Notes: a model not told the origin generated them from the sequence alone. DNA of 64,000 nt from Caldilineaceae bacterium (GCA_019637645.1 JAHBVH010000042.1:14603-78602), one strand, 5' to 3'; numbered from the stretch's first letter, positions 17,901 to 25,465 are shown. Made by a program: numbers and translations.

Positions 17901-18476
17901 AGGATCTAAGCCAAGTAAGTGTTGGGCATAGCGTAATCCAGCTTGATATTCGCGTTGATGTTCGGCTAACACGATCAGCTGCTCAATGGCCCTCATGACT
18001 TCCTGGTGTAGCTGACGGCGTAGGGGTAACAACCACTCATCAAAGCAACTGGGGAGCAGTTCACCTGGATAGAGCGTAGCTACCTTTGCCAACTCTGCCT
18101 GTTGGGCGGTGGTCATCGGCCTGCCGTCAGCGGTGGCACAGCGTGCCAGTGTTGCTTGGAGGTCAGCAACATCGAGCGTATAGGGTGCGTCTGGACGCCA
18201 CTGGACGGTTAGATGATCCTGTGTGAGGAAGCGATCCGCATCCGGTAGGGCATTGCGTAGCTGAAAGAGAAGTTTGCGCAGGTTCGTATGTGCTTGCTTT
18301 TCGCTGGAATCCGGCCAGAAGAGAAAGGCAAGCTGCTGCCGTGGTTGCGGGGCTTGGCGATGGAGGAGTAGATAGGCAAGCAGAACTTGTAGCCGCGGCG
18401 TATTTACGCTGGCTACGACTTCACTGGCATAGGTCAACCGGAAGTTGCCCAATAGGCAGATCTGTAGCATGTGCAT
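14973..18476 (-). CDS. BTAD-AAA-TPR transcriptional regulator (large ATPase-TPR type)
   Basis: 1167 residues. N-terminal output domain (1-~90; LQICLLGNFRLTY, QQLAFLFWPDSSEKQAHTNLRKLLFQLR) and BTAD (~95-250). The ATPase has Walker A GEAGIGKTR near 291 and Walker B LLLLIEDLQWCD near 400. A helical arm and an extended array of TPRs follow to the C-terminus, with tyrosine- and Ala-rich repeat helices (AYYERGLEITRQSGN, AYTIHQALAQYN). Same architecture as the regulator at 9.5 kb, but clearly diverged, so it is a family member, not a recent duplicate. Expected to activate an unlinked or neighbouring gene set on sensing a ligand. Confidence 0.88.
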   Translation of the reverse strand: MHMLQICLLGNFRLTYASEVVASVNTPRLQVLLAYLLLHRQAPQPRQQLAFLFWPDSSEKQAHTNLRKLLFQLRNALPDADRFLTQDHLTVQWRPDAPYTLDVADLQATLARCATADGRPMTTAQQAELAKVATLYPGELLPSCFDEWLLPLRRQLHQEVMRAIEQLIVLAEHQREYQAGLRYAQHLLGLDPLHENGYRHLMQLHALNGDRAAALQHYHTCVTLLQRELGVEPEEETQALYTQLLRQEELAHTAPNPMIFDTPLFGRAAEWQTLLTLWQQVQRGEPHFVALAGEAGIGKTRLAEELFAWAHTQGIRVARTRSYEAEGGLAFAPVTEWLRSAALKPALKKLDKIYLSEVIRVLPELLHEEPQLTPPLPLRESWQRQRFFESLARALLVDKSPLLLLIEDLQWCDHETLTWLRFLLRHASRARLLLVGNWREDAVDESHPLQTLLRDLLKTNQFTLLALKPFTRPETTAFAEHIAKRSFNGDEIEQLYSTTEGHPLFIAETVRSLKNTSTHAFLADLHSDSPKVQNVIQARLTQLSRPARAIVNVAATIGRRFSGAILAPVTQQPERVITRVLEELWQKRIIREQSPGLYDFYHDRIREVVYQGLSAARRRQLHQQVAEALEQLYPNQIDEISGEVAAHYEQANQKLKARSYWQRSGKRAAAHFANHEAIHHFSKALTLTPSHEYSMRFELLTQREAIYTLQGQPTERFTDLLTLQQLSQQLLTQDPTQATPAIRAAILLGKYYQRTGRPEQTVVSLQTATALAQQYGERILEAQAWSHLGNALFHMGKLAGARDALIEAIACAEREKLTDVEAASYEFLAAVCMFSGAEATEIETYLQRSLARYQELIDSVGISRVLNKLGYLIVAQGEGNYAAAKAYYERGLEITRQSGNSGGETNILRNLGVLYNCIADYPQAQAVLALALQLDRQQKDLHSEGVALDYLAVVQMNLGAYELAQKNLDAALTLLQQTKSGGWLCKGWSDLSLLNWLQGNTTAAIECAEQAHKLAAELGDQRQVGYALTRLGRALQSQQRHAEALKAFTQAYTIHQALAQYNRALEPLAGMALSALAQQDYHKAKQAVETILTQLQSAQLDFTDEALLIYLACYQVLTTIADPRAAALCCRAQEQLQARAAALSTAEERKLFWSVPLHHNAKTLKTG

Positions 18477-18681
18477 AGGGGATCCTCAGTTGTTACAGGG
18501 TGCTCACTCAATGGTCAATCCGTTGGTAAGTAAAGCATAATTTAGCATGCTTTTCAAGCTATTGATTTGCTTCGGTATTACGTCTTTGGATGAATTTTTG
18601 CAGCTGTGGAAAAAGTAACCTTTTTGTCATATTTTGCCACTATCCTAATGAACGTGTCGACCCCTTCATTTTCCAGAGCGA
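18477..18681. promoter_or_regulatory. AT-rich divergent regulatory region
   Basis: 205 bp between the large BTAD regulator (minus) and the sigma-BFN fusion gene (plus). It is more AT-rich than its surroundings. A GGAAAAAG stretch (18608) followed by TTGTCATATTTTG at about 18623 could include an ECF-type or sigma70 promoter for the sigma gene, but no match is strong enough to name. Nothing else is recognised. Confidence 0.3.
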
Positions 18682-19875
18682 ATGATGTATCAACCTGACC
18701 ATGATGTCGATTTAGTCGAGCAAGCGCAAGCTGGCAATAAGCAAGCCTTTAATCAGCTTGTCGATCGCTATGGACCCATGACCGAACGCATTGCCTTTCG
18801 CCTGATTGGCAATGCCGAGACTGCGCGCGACTTGGCGCAAGAGGCGATCCTCCAAGCTTATCTATCACTCGCTACGTTGCGTCAGGGCGGCAGCTTTCAA
18901 AGTTGGCTCTATGGCATTGTGCTCAATGTCTGTCGCAACTATCGCCGTAGCCAGAAACTGAACTTTTTATCCCTGGAGGCATTAGCGGGTGGGTTACACT
19001 TTGACGCCCTGCCTTTTACCAGTACGGAACCCGAGCCCCATGTGTTGGCCGAAATGCGGGAATTGCACGAGCAAGTGCTCGCGGCGGTGGCGACCCTTTC
19101 CCCCAAGAATCGGGAAGCGACCTTGTTGTTCTACTATGAGGGACAGAGTTTACAGGAAATTGCGCTCACCTTGGGGATTTCGGTTACCGCCGTGAAAGGG
19201 CGTTTGCACAAGGCCCGCTTGCAGTTACGCGAAGCGTTGGTCGCTTACCAGCCGTTGGCACGCGCCGCTGACCATTTATTAGAAAGGAACTTAGGGATGA
19301 TTCTAGTCACCATTGCCGATGTCATTGTACAAGAAGAGAATGGAAATCGGGTAGTCGTTTTGCTCGATGAAGCGGGTAGACGGGTGCTACCTCTCTGGAT
19401 CGGTCCTTTTGAAGCTGAATCAATCACACTGCATCTGTTGAATCAAGCCGTGCCACGGCCCTTGACCTATGATCTGATGGCGAAATTGCTAGAAGCGATT
19501 GGTGTTCATCTGGAAGAAGTACGGATTGAGCGGTTGCATGAAAGCACCTTCTACGCCATCATCAAGATTCGCAACGGGGAAACTCTCCACGAGATCGATG
19601 CACGACCCAGCGATGCCATGGCCTTGGCCTTGCGCATGAAGGGCCCGATTTGGGTGGCCGATGAAGTGATGAGTCAGGCTGGCGAGCCGATTCCCGCGCA
19701 TATCCAAACCCTGCCACAGCGGAAGGGGCTAGATGCCTTTGCCCAACAGTGGGAAGAAAAGCGCAAGGAATGGGCTCAGCAAATGGAGGCCCAAAAGGCC
19801 GCCCACGCTAGTCGTACCCAAAGCGAGCATGAGGAGATACGCCAGAAATTATTTGCCTATCTCTTTCGGGCATAA
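18682..19875 (+). CDS. ECF sigma factor fused to a bifunctional nuclease (BFN/DUF151) domain
   Basis: 397 residues. Residues 1-~190 are an extracytoplasmic-function sigma70: region 2 (LVDRYGPMTERIAFRLIGNAETARDLAQEAILQAYLSL) and region 4 (LSPKNREATLLFYYEGQSLQEIALTLGISVTAVKGRLHKAR). Residues ~206-335 are a DUF151/BFN domain (VVVLLDEAGRRVLPLWIGPFEAESI, RPSDAMALALRMKGPIWVADEV). A Gln/Glu/Lys-rich tail ends the protein. At the junction, ATG 19297 is in frame and preceded by AAAGGA with 8 nt spacing, so a free BFN protein may also be made. BFN proteins of plants and mycobacteria are reported nucleases or stress factors; the combined role is unknown. Confidence 0.85.
   Translation: MMYQPDHDVDLVEQAQAGNKQAFNQLVDRYGPMTERIAFRLIGNAETARDLAQEAILQAYLSLATLRQGGSFQSWLYGIVLNVCRNYRRSQKLNFLSLEALAGGLHFDALPFTSTEPEPHVLAEMRELHEQVLAAVATLSPKNREATLLFYYEGQSLQEIALTLGISVTAVKGRLHKARLQLREALVAYQPLARAADHLLERNLGMILVTIADVIVQEENGNRVVVLLDEAGRRVLPLWIGPFEAESITLHLLNQAVPRPLTYDLMAKLLEAIGVHLEEVRIERLHESTFYAIIKIRNGETLHEIDARPSDAMALALRMKGPIWVADEVMSQAGEPIPAHIQTLPQRKGLDAFAQQWEEKRKEWAQQMEAQKAAHASRTQSEHEEIRQKLFAYLFRA
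19283..19299 (+). promoter_or_regulatory. Internal ribosome-binding site and start at the sigma/BFN junction
   Basis: AAAGGA (19283-19288), an 8-nt spacer and ATG 19297-19299 lie in frame exactly at the domain boundary (residue 206). This may permit separate synthesis of the BFN domain or be the remnant of two once-separate genes. Confidence 0.4.
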
Positions 19876-19932
19876 CGCGAGACCTTGTCCTCTGGTTGGC
19901 TCTGTGGTTCCCACAACCGCCAACGAAAGACT

Positions 19933-19957
19933 CTGTCAGGTTTTCAAAACCTGACAG
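19933..19957. terminator. CAGGTTTT palindrome, copy 3; likely bidirectional terminator
   Basis: Perfect 12-bp stem CTGTCAGGTTTT / AAAACCTGACAG around C19945, between the convergent sigma-BFN and dehydratase genes. ATTTTG follows on the right. Confidence 0.75.
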
Positions 19958-19979
19958 GTCTCATTTTGTGCGAGTTCAT

Positions 19980-21716
19980 TTAATGCGAATCGCGCGGGAT
20001 AAAGGCCCCTGATTTTCCGACGAGGAAATCAAAATCGACACCCTGATCCGCCTGGAGAACATGTTGCGTATAAAGCTTCGCATAGCCGCGGTCGGTGTGG
20101 GGCGTGATCGGCGGCTGCCAAGCGGCGCGCCGACGGGCAAGCTCTTCTTCCGGCACATCCAAGTGCAACCGGCGTTGGGCAACATCCAATTCGATCCAGT
20201 CGCCATCTTTCACCAGCGCCAGGGTGCCACCGATGGCGGCTTCGGGTGCGACGTGCAAAATGACCGTGCCGAATGCCGTGCCACTCATGCGGCCATCAGA
20301 GATACGCACCATGTCGGTGACCCCTTCACGCAGCAACTTGGCGGGAATCCCCATATTCCCCACCTCTGGCATACCAGGGTAGCCACGCGGTCCCACGTTT
20401 TTCATCACCAAGATTGAATTGGCATCGACGGGCAGATTGGGGTCATCAATACGAGCATGGTAATCTTCCACATCGGTAAAGACGACGGCACGGCCCCGAT
20501 GTTGCATCAGTGTGGGCGACGCGGCGGATGGCTTGATAATCGCCCCTTTTTCGCATAGGTTGCCTTTGAGCACCGCAATGCCAGCCTCGGGAATGAGCGG
20601 GGCGTCGGCGGTGGCAATCACCGCGCGGTTGTAACATTGGGCATTCGCGATATTTTCCCCAACGGTTTTGCCGCTCACGGTCAGCGCATTGAGATGCAGA
20701 AGCTGGCTCATGCTCTGCATTAATACCGGCAAGCCACCTGCATAGTAGAAATCCTCCATTAAATATTGGCCCGACGGCATGAGGTTGACGAGCAGGGGCA
20801 AGTGACTGCCTAATCGGTCAAAATCTTCTAGGGATAGCTCCACCCCGACGCGGCCAGCGATTGCCAGCAGGTGGACGACAAAGTTGGTCGAGCCGCCGAT
20901 GCCCGCATTGACCATGATCGCATTCTCAAAGGCTTGGCGCGTTAAAATCTTGGAAAGACGCAGATCCTCTTTGACCATCTCGACAATGCGGTTACCGGCT
21001 AGATGGGAAAGGCGCTTGCGCCGGGCGTCGGCCGCCGGGATCGCCGCGTTGCTGGGCAGGCCCAAGCCCAATGACTCGACCATGCAAGCCATGGTCGATG
21101 CGGTTCCCATGGTGTTGCAGTGGCCGTCGGAGCGCGACATACAGGCTTCTGCTTCTTGGTACTCTTCCAGGCTCATACGACCCGCGCGCACGTCATCGCT
21201 GAATTTCCAGACGTCGGTGCCGGAGCCAATTTCACGCCCACGGAATTGACCATTGAGCATGGGCCCGCCCGAGACGACAAGGGTGGGTAGATCGACACTG
21301 GCCGCGCCCATAATGGTCGAGGGGGTGGTCTTGTCACAGCCCGCCAGAATGACCACGCCATCTAGCGGATTGGCGCGGATGCTCTCCTCGACATCCATGC
21401 TGGCTAGATTGCGGTAGAGCATGGTCGTGGGGCGCATGAGTGCTTCGCCTAGTGACATTACCGGAAATTCGAGTGGATAGCCACCGGCCTCATAAACGCC
21501 GCGTTTAACCTGTTCGGCCAAGATGCGAAAATGACCGTTACAGGGCGTCAGGTCGGACCAGGTATTGCAGATGCCAATGACCGGACGGCCATCAAACATT
21601 TGGTCGGGGTGGCCTTGGTTTTTGATCCAACTGCGATGAATAAACCCCAACTGATCGGGGCGGCCAAACCAGGCTTCGCTGCGTAAACCGGAGGAGCTAT
21701 TCGTAGATTTTGACAT
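19980..21716 (-). CDS. IlvD/Edd-family sugar-acid dehydratase, L-arabinonate dehydratase type
   Basis: Removes water from a sugar acid to give a 2-keto-3-deoxy acid. 578 residues. Candidate [2Fe-2S] ligands are Cys59 (LTPCNGH), Cys127 (GCDKTTPS) and Cys200 (DGHCNTMG), the positions recalled for the Rhizobium L-arabinonate dehydratase. Lys129 is the carbamylatable lysine, and Ser478 (GRMSGTAFG) the catalytic serine. The N-terminal WFGRPDQLGFIHRSWIKNQG is typical of arabinonate/xylonate dehydratases, not IlvD proper. It points to non-phosphorylative pentose or sugar-acid catabolism. No aldolase or dehydrogenase partner is adjacent, but other sugar enzymes lie in the window. Confidence 0.88.
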   Translation of the reverse strand: MSKSTNSSSGLRSEAWFGRPDQLGFIHRSWIKNQGHPDQMFDGRPVIGICNTWSDLTPCNGHFRILAEQVKRGVYEAGGYPLEFPVMSLGEALMRPTTMLYRNLASMDVEESIRANPLDGVVILAGCDKTTPSTIMGAASVDLPTLVVSGGPMLNGQFRGREIGSGTDVWKFSDDVRAGRMSLEEYQEAEACMSRSDGHCNTMGTASTMACMVESLGLGLPSNAAIPAADARRKRLSHLAGNRIVEMVKEDLRLSKILTRQAFENAIMVNAGIGGSTNFVVHLLAIAGRVGVELSLEDFDRLGSHLPLLVNLMPSGQYLMEDFYYAGGLPVLMQSMSQLLHLNALTVSGKTVGENIANAQCYNRAVIATADAPLIPEAGIAVLKGNLCEKGAIIKPSAASPTLMQHRGRAVVFTDVEDYHARIDDPNLPVDANSILVMKNVGPRGYPGMPEVGNMGIPAKLLREGVTDMVRISDGRMSGTAFGTVILHVAPEAAIGGTLALVKDGDWIELDVAQRRLHLDVPEEELARRRAAWQPPITPHTDRGYAKLYTQHVLQADQGVDFDFLVGKSGAFIPRDSH

Positions 21717-21780
21717 AATTGTCTCTTGTCTAGTCTTTTGTTCTGGGCTGATGCTCGCTATGCCAAGGTTGAAGATACGC

Positions 21781-21842
21781 GGACTTACGCGGCCCTAAGC
21801 CGGCCAGATTGCTTGGCAACCAACGCCATCTACGTAAGTCCT
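21781..21842. repeat. MITE-like element with GGACTTACGC ends
   Basis: Left end GGACTTACGC (21781-21790) and right end ACGTAAGTCC (21832-21841) form an inverted pair (9 of 11 positions), flanking ~40 bp with further weak inverted symmetry (GCCGGCC, TTGGC/GCCAA). It is related to the elements at 2575 and 34254 and lies in the 146-bp spacer between the dehydratase and Rpn-like genes. Confidence 0.5.
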
Positions 21843-21862
21843 ATTGACATATTGACAATGTA

Positions 21863-23008
21863 CTAGGTTGACGACTTTGCTAACAATTTCTGCAACTTGA
21901 TGAGGAAATCCGGCAATACGAGTACATCGAGGGACAGATCGACCAAGTGGAGCAGCGTGTCTTCATCCGTGATTTGCATCAACTGATGCGTTAGTCCTTG
22001 TAGATTTTCCTCACCGGGTTGGAATCGGCGTTGCAATACACGGAGAATCATGGCACGCTGACTTTCTTGTCGCCCTTCTTGTCGCCCTTCTTGTCGCCCT
22101 TCTTGTCGCCCTTCTTGTCGCCCTTCTTGTTGTCCTTCTTGGCGTCCAATCCGTTTGCCTTCCTCGATCCACTCGTCGGCCATGGTTTGCATAAGCATCT
22201 CTCCTTCTTTCGGTAACAACGCCAACAGCTTTTGGGTAACTTCTTCCTTCTTCACTTGTCCAGCACGTCCCAAATAACGCAGCAGCGCAACAACCATTGA
22301 TATGCCATTCGGCTGACGTAGCACCTCTGCCGCCATCGTCAAGATTTCATCCAGCTGCCCGCCCAAGCCTTGTTCAAAAATATGTTTTAGGACCAGCACA
22401 AAGAGGCGGTTGAGCACTTCGCCCTGAATCGCTTCATCCGGTAGTGCAGTCAGATTGATCAAATGCGGCTCAAAGTCAGGCACAAAGGGTGCTAACGCTT
22501 TCGCTAATGGCGATTCTGCATCCTGCAATCCGGTCAGATGGCGAGCGAAACGGAGCGACACATTCCATGCACCCTGCCCATGATAGACGAGTAACACGAG
22601 AACGGGTGTCAGGGTATAGGTACGCTCGCTGCGTTCTTTGCGGGGCTCTGCCTCTTTGGCCGCGCGTTGCGTCGCTTGCAACGCTGCAAATTCCTGTTCC
22701 CATAGCCGCACTTGATAGCGCAGTACCTGAAAATTGACCCATTCATCCGGATAGCTCTTGTGTTCAAAGAGCAGCGAGAGCGCCACCGGCGTTTGCGATG
22801 TGGTCATGCTTCGGTACACTAGATCGCTAAAGTGCATCCGTAACTGTTCATCGACAAAGGAATCCTTTTCCAATGATAGCTGGGTTAGATCCAGCAAGGA
22901 TGCCACTGCCGGGGGCAAGTGCTGCCGGAGAAAGGCTGCCGCTGCTGCTGGGTGGCTGAGATATTGTTTGAAAAAAAGATCGTGAGGATTGCGTAGATCA
23001 GTCGTCAT
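21863..23008 (-). CDS. Rpn-family PD-(D/E)XK nuclease (recombination-promoting nuclease/putative transposase)
   Basis: 381 residues from ATG 23008; the upstream extension would run into the response-regulator gene. The N-terminal RNPHDLFFKQYLSHPAAAAAFLRQHLP is the Rpn/PDDEXK-2 signature. The nuclease core is visible: Asp in FSDLVYR, ExK in LLFEHKSYPD, and the QVLRYQ helix. The C-terminal half is helical and contains six QEGR-type tetrapeptides encoded by 12-bp tandem repeats (22066-22143). Rpn proteins promote RecA-independent recombination and have anti-phage reports; this one is solitary. The promoter layout suggests a leaderless mRNA. Confidence 0.85.
   Translation of the reverse strand: MTTDLRNPHDLFFKQYLSHPAAAAAFLRQHLPPAVASLLDLTQLSLEKDSFVDEQLRMHFSDLVYRSMTTSQTPVALSLLFEHKSYPDEWVNFQVLRYQVRLWEQEFAALQATQRAAKEAEPRKERSERTYTLTPVLVLLVYHGQGAWNVSLRFARHLTGLQDAESPLAKALAPFVPDFEPHLINLTALPDEAIQGEVLNRLFVLVLKHIFEQGLGGQLDEILTMAAEVLRQPNGISMVVALLRYLGRAGQVKKEEVTQKLLALLPKEGEMLMQTMADEWIEEGKRIGRQEGQQEGRQEGRQEGRQEGRQEGRQESQRAMILRVLQRRFQPGEENLQGLTHQLMQITDEDTLLHLVDLSLDVLVLPDFLIKLQKLLAKSST
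22066..22143. repeat. 12-bp tandem repeats encoding QEGR units
   Basis: Successive CTTCTTGTCGCC-type 12-mers inside the Rpn-like gene, about six units ending in degenerate copies toward the QEGQ side. In-frame gain or loss changes the length of a basic, charged alpha-helical linker without frameshift. Not a CRISPR array: the units are contiguous and coding. Confidence 0.85.
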
Positions 23009-23014
23009 AGGTGT

Positions 23015-23044
23015 AGTATAGCATAGGGTAGATGAATAAAACAA
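23015..23044 (-). promoter_or_regulatory. Sigma70-type promoter of the Rpn-like gene; leaderless layout
   Basis: Reading the minus strand: -35 TTGTTT (23044-23039), 18-bp spacer, -10 TATACT (23020-23015), then only 6 nt to ATG 23008. The predicted transcription start therefore falls at the start codon. Confidence 0.45.
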
Positions 23045-23126
23045 TGGGATCCGCTGCTGGCTAGCTTGTGGAGAGCTAGGACTGTTTGTCGATAAATCGC
23101 AGGGATACTTGATTATAGGGATAATC

Positions 23127-23843
23127 GTGGAACAAAAAACAAAACTTTTGTTGGTTGATGATGAAGAGTCGATCATTGCCACGCTCAAAACTTTTCTAGA
23201 GCTGTCTGGCTTTACGGTGGTGACGGCCAGGAATGGTGCAGAGGCACTAATTCAGGCCAAACAACATCGGCCTGAACTCATCGTGCTCGATGTATTGATG
23301 CCCCAGTTAGATGGCCGTGAAACGTTACGGCAATTGCGGCGACAAGGGGATTGGACGCCCGTAATTCTATTGACCCAAGTGGCTGGTACAGCACAACGGA
23401 TTATGGCCATTGAAGAAGGCGCCGATGACTATCTCAATAAACCTTTCGATCCCCAAGAACTCGTTGTTCGGATTCGGGCTGTGCTGCGGCGGACGCAGGC
23501 TGGCAAACAGCCGTTACAGAGCTCCCGCTTGCTGCGCAGTGGCGATCTCGTGCTGGATCGCAGCGCACGACGGATCTATGTTGCGAATTTGGAACACCCG
23601 GTAACGCCCAAGGCGGTCTCGATTCTGGAACATTTGATGACCCATCCCAATGAACTGATTACGCGTGATCGCTTGTTGGATGTTGTCTGGGGGTGGGAAA
23701 GTGAGATTGGGGCACGCGTTGTGGACACCCGCATTGCCGAACTGCGGAAGGTGTTGCAGGATGATCCCGCGGATCCGCGCTTTATTGAAACCATCCCTGG
23801 TGCTGGCTATCGTTATATTGCTTTTGTTGAAGCAACATCATGA
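23127..23843 (+). CDS. OmpR-family response regulator
   Basis: 238 residues from GTG 23127, which has AGGG six nt upstream; the TTG 18 bp earlier has poorer context. Receiver domain 1-~118: acidic pair Asp11-Asp12, phospho-acceptor Asp55 (LIVLDVLMP) and Lys in LNKPF. A winged-helix output domain (~133-232) follows, with the OmpR pattern VTPKAVSILEHLMTHPNELITRDRLLD and GAGYRY. It overlaps the histidine kinase start by 4 bp (ATGA), showing translational coupling, so the two form one two-component system. Confidence 0.93.
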   Translation: MEQKTKLLLVDDEESIIATLKTFLELSGFTVVTARNGAEALIQAKQHRPELIVLDVLMPQLDGRETLRQLRRQGDWTPVILLTQVAGTAQRIMAIEEGADDYLNKPFDPQELVVRIRAVLRRTQAGKQPLQSSRLLRSGDLVLDRSARRIYVANLEHPVTPKAVSILEHLMTHPNELITRDRLLDVVWGWESEIGARVVDTRIAELRKVLQDDPADPRFIETIPGAGYRYIAFVEATS

Positions 23844-24748
23844 AGTGGTTACGTAACAAGCCTTATTGGCTTCCCGTCACCCTTGGGCTATTGGGTCTGT
23901 TTTTATTGGCGCGCGTTCTGCTAGCCGATGCCTTTATTTTGGTGCCCGAGGATGCCGACGTCATTATTTTAGTGGCGCTGCTGGCTATCGCACTCATTGC
24001 CGCGATCCATACGATCGTACGCATTTCCATGAACCATCTCCGTGGGCGCAGTATTCGCCATGCTCGCCAAGAGACGCTGGCCGAACATAGTCGCTTTCTG
24101 CGTCGATTGGATCACGAACTTAAGAATCCCCTCACGGCCTTGCGGACAGGGCTACGGACCCTGGTGCTAACCAACCTACATGAGCAGCAGCAACAAATTG
24201 TTGATGCCATGGAAACCGAGACCTTGCGCCTTAGCCGCTTGGTGACCGATCTGCGCAAATTAGCCGAGCTTGAAACTGAGCCGCTCAATTTACAGCCGGT
24301 CAACCTGGCAACCTTTGCCATGACGATTATCCAAATGGAGCGTGAACGCTTTGAAGCGGGGCAACGTACGCTACAGAGCTATCTTTATGGAGGACAACCG
24401 GCTTGGCTGATTGATGAAGATTTGCTGGCACTGGCGATCCATAATTTGTTAGATAATGCTTTTAAATATTCTCAGCCTGGTGATCGCATTGAGCTACGGG
24501 TAAACGTCCAACAGGAGCTGATTATCCAAGTCGTGGACACCGGGATGGGAATTGAGCAGAGCGCCCTTGCCCATGTTGGTGAGGAACTCTATCGCGCCCC
24601 ACAGTTAGAGAAGATTCCCGGCAGCGGGATTGGCGTGGCGCTGGTGCGCGCCATTGTCGAACGCCATCAAGGTGCGGTGACCATCGAAAGCGAACTGGGG
24701 AAAGGCACCATTGTCACTTTGCACCTGCCCTATGTATCCCAAGAATGA
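23840..24748 (+). CDS. Membrane-bound sensor histidine kinase
   Basis: 302 residues. Two N-terminal membrane helices (~10-30 and ~40-62) are separated by a very short extracytoplasmic loop (~30-40), so it probably senses within the membrane or through a partner. H-box: His92 (DHELKNPLTALRT), then dimer helix to ~155. ATPase: N-box LLDNAFKYS, G1 DTGMGI, G2 GSGIGVALV. Short linker between TM2 and H-box; no HAMP recognised. Overlaps the response regulator by 4 bp. Its neighbours downstream are two small membrane proteins that could be its accessory sensors. Confidence 0.92.
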   Translation: MKWLRNKPYWLPVTLGLLGLFLLARVLLADAFILVPEDADVIILVALLAIALIAAIHTIVRISMNHLRGRSIRHARQETLAEHSRFLRRLDHELKNPLTALRTGLRTLVLTNLHEQQQQIVDAMETETLRLSRLVTDLRKLAELETEPLNLQPVNLATFAMTIIQMERERFEAGQRTLQSYLYGGQPAWLIDEDLLALAIHNLLDNAFKYSQPGDRIELRVNVQQELIIQVVDTGMGIEQSALAHVGEELYRAPQLEKIPGSGIGVALVRAIVERHQGAVTIESELGKGTIVTLHLPYVSQE

Positions 24749-24801
24749 TAAAGGATGTTTCAGATCCTGGACATGAACGAGATACAGCCGTAACAACGCC
24801 C

Positions 24802-24880
24802 TTATAAACTATGAATCAGGTATACACCCCGAAGCGAAGCATAAGAACGAAGCAAAGAATGCGTACTACCATAGTTTATA
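24802..24880. repeat. Inverted repeat pair TATAAACTATG / CATAGTTTATA
   Basis: TTATAAACTATG at 24802-24813 and CATAGTTTATA at 24870-24880 are inverted copies (11 bp) about 56 nt apart in the leader of the next gene. The right copy ends only ~16 nt before ATG 24896 and next to its GAGGGAG ribosome-binding site, so folding would press on translation initiation. Could also be a small mobile-repeat end. Confidence 0.4.
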
Positions 24881-24895
24881 GAGGGAGTGAAGCAG

Positions 24896-25441
24896 ATGAA
24901 AACCAAGATTCAAATCGCTGTGGCCGTTTTGGTCATCGTTGGGATGGTCTACTGGGCCTTTACTTCGGCAAGATCCTATACCTACCGTGGATCGAATATC
25001 ATGTTCCCGATTGGCAGCGGTCATGTCATCGCCAAGAATACAGGTTCTGAAGCGATTCCGATCGAGATGCGTGCCGATGGACGAACGACCATCTTTCGGG
25101 TTGCCAGCACCGAGTTGGGGCTAGCCGAATCGGCACGCCGCCAGGGGACTGGCCGCGATGCCTTCTATGCCGTCTACTTTGAGCTGCCACCTGGTGATGC
25201 CCGCATTGATGTGACCCGTGGCTCTGGTGTACAGATGATCGCTCGGGGAGAAACGCCCATTGAGGCCCTTGTCACACCGATGGCGGCCAATTCCATTCGA
25301 TGGATTTTGATTACGGCTAGTGTTGTGAGCCTCTGGGCGCTCTATTACATTTCAGGTGTCACGCAACATCAGTGGCTTGCTAGCCTGCGCAATAAGTTGT
25401 CCAACCGTGGGGTGCCTGCTACGGGAGTAGCCAATTCATAG
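24896..25441 (+). CDS. Two-TM membrane protein of unknown function
   Basis: 181 residues from ATG 24896, 8 nt after GAGGGAG; GTG 24887 is possible too. An N-terminal signal-anchor (IQIAVAVLVIVGMVYWAFTS) is followed by about 110 extracytoplasmic residues, then a second helix near the C-terminus (SIRWILITASVVSLWALYY) and a short basic tail (RNKLSNRG). No family recognised. It lies ~150 bp after the histidine kinase on the same strand. It might be a ligand-facing partner of that kinase; this is inference from location only. Confidence 0.7.
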   Translation: MKTKIQIAVAVLVIVGMVYWAFTSARSYTYRGSNIMFPIGSGHVIAKNTGSEAIPIEMRADGRTTIFRVASTELGLAESARRQGTGRDAFYAVYFELPPGDARIDVTRGSGVQMIARGETPIEALVTPMAANSIRWILITASVVSLWALYYISGVTQHQWLASLRNKLSNRGVPATGVANS

Positions 25442-25465
25442 GCGCTCTTTTGACAGCGCTACAAT

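Noticed and set aside
21781..21842. Complete insertion sequence
   Set aside because: No transposase ORF; the inverted ends frame only 62 bp, so only a MITE-like remnant is claimed.
22066..22143. CRISPR-like repeat run
   Set aside because: Units are 12 bp, contiguous and in frame within a coding gene, with no spacers and no cas genes.
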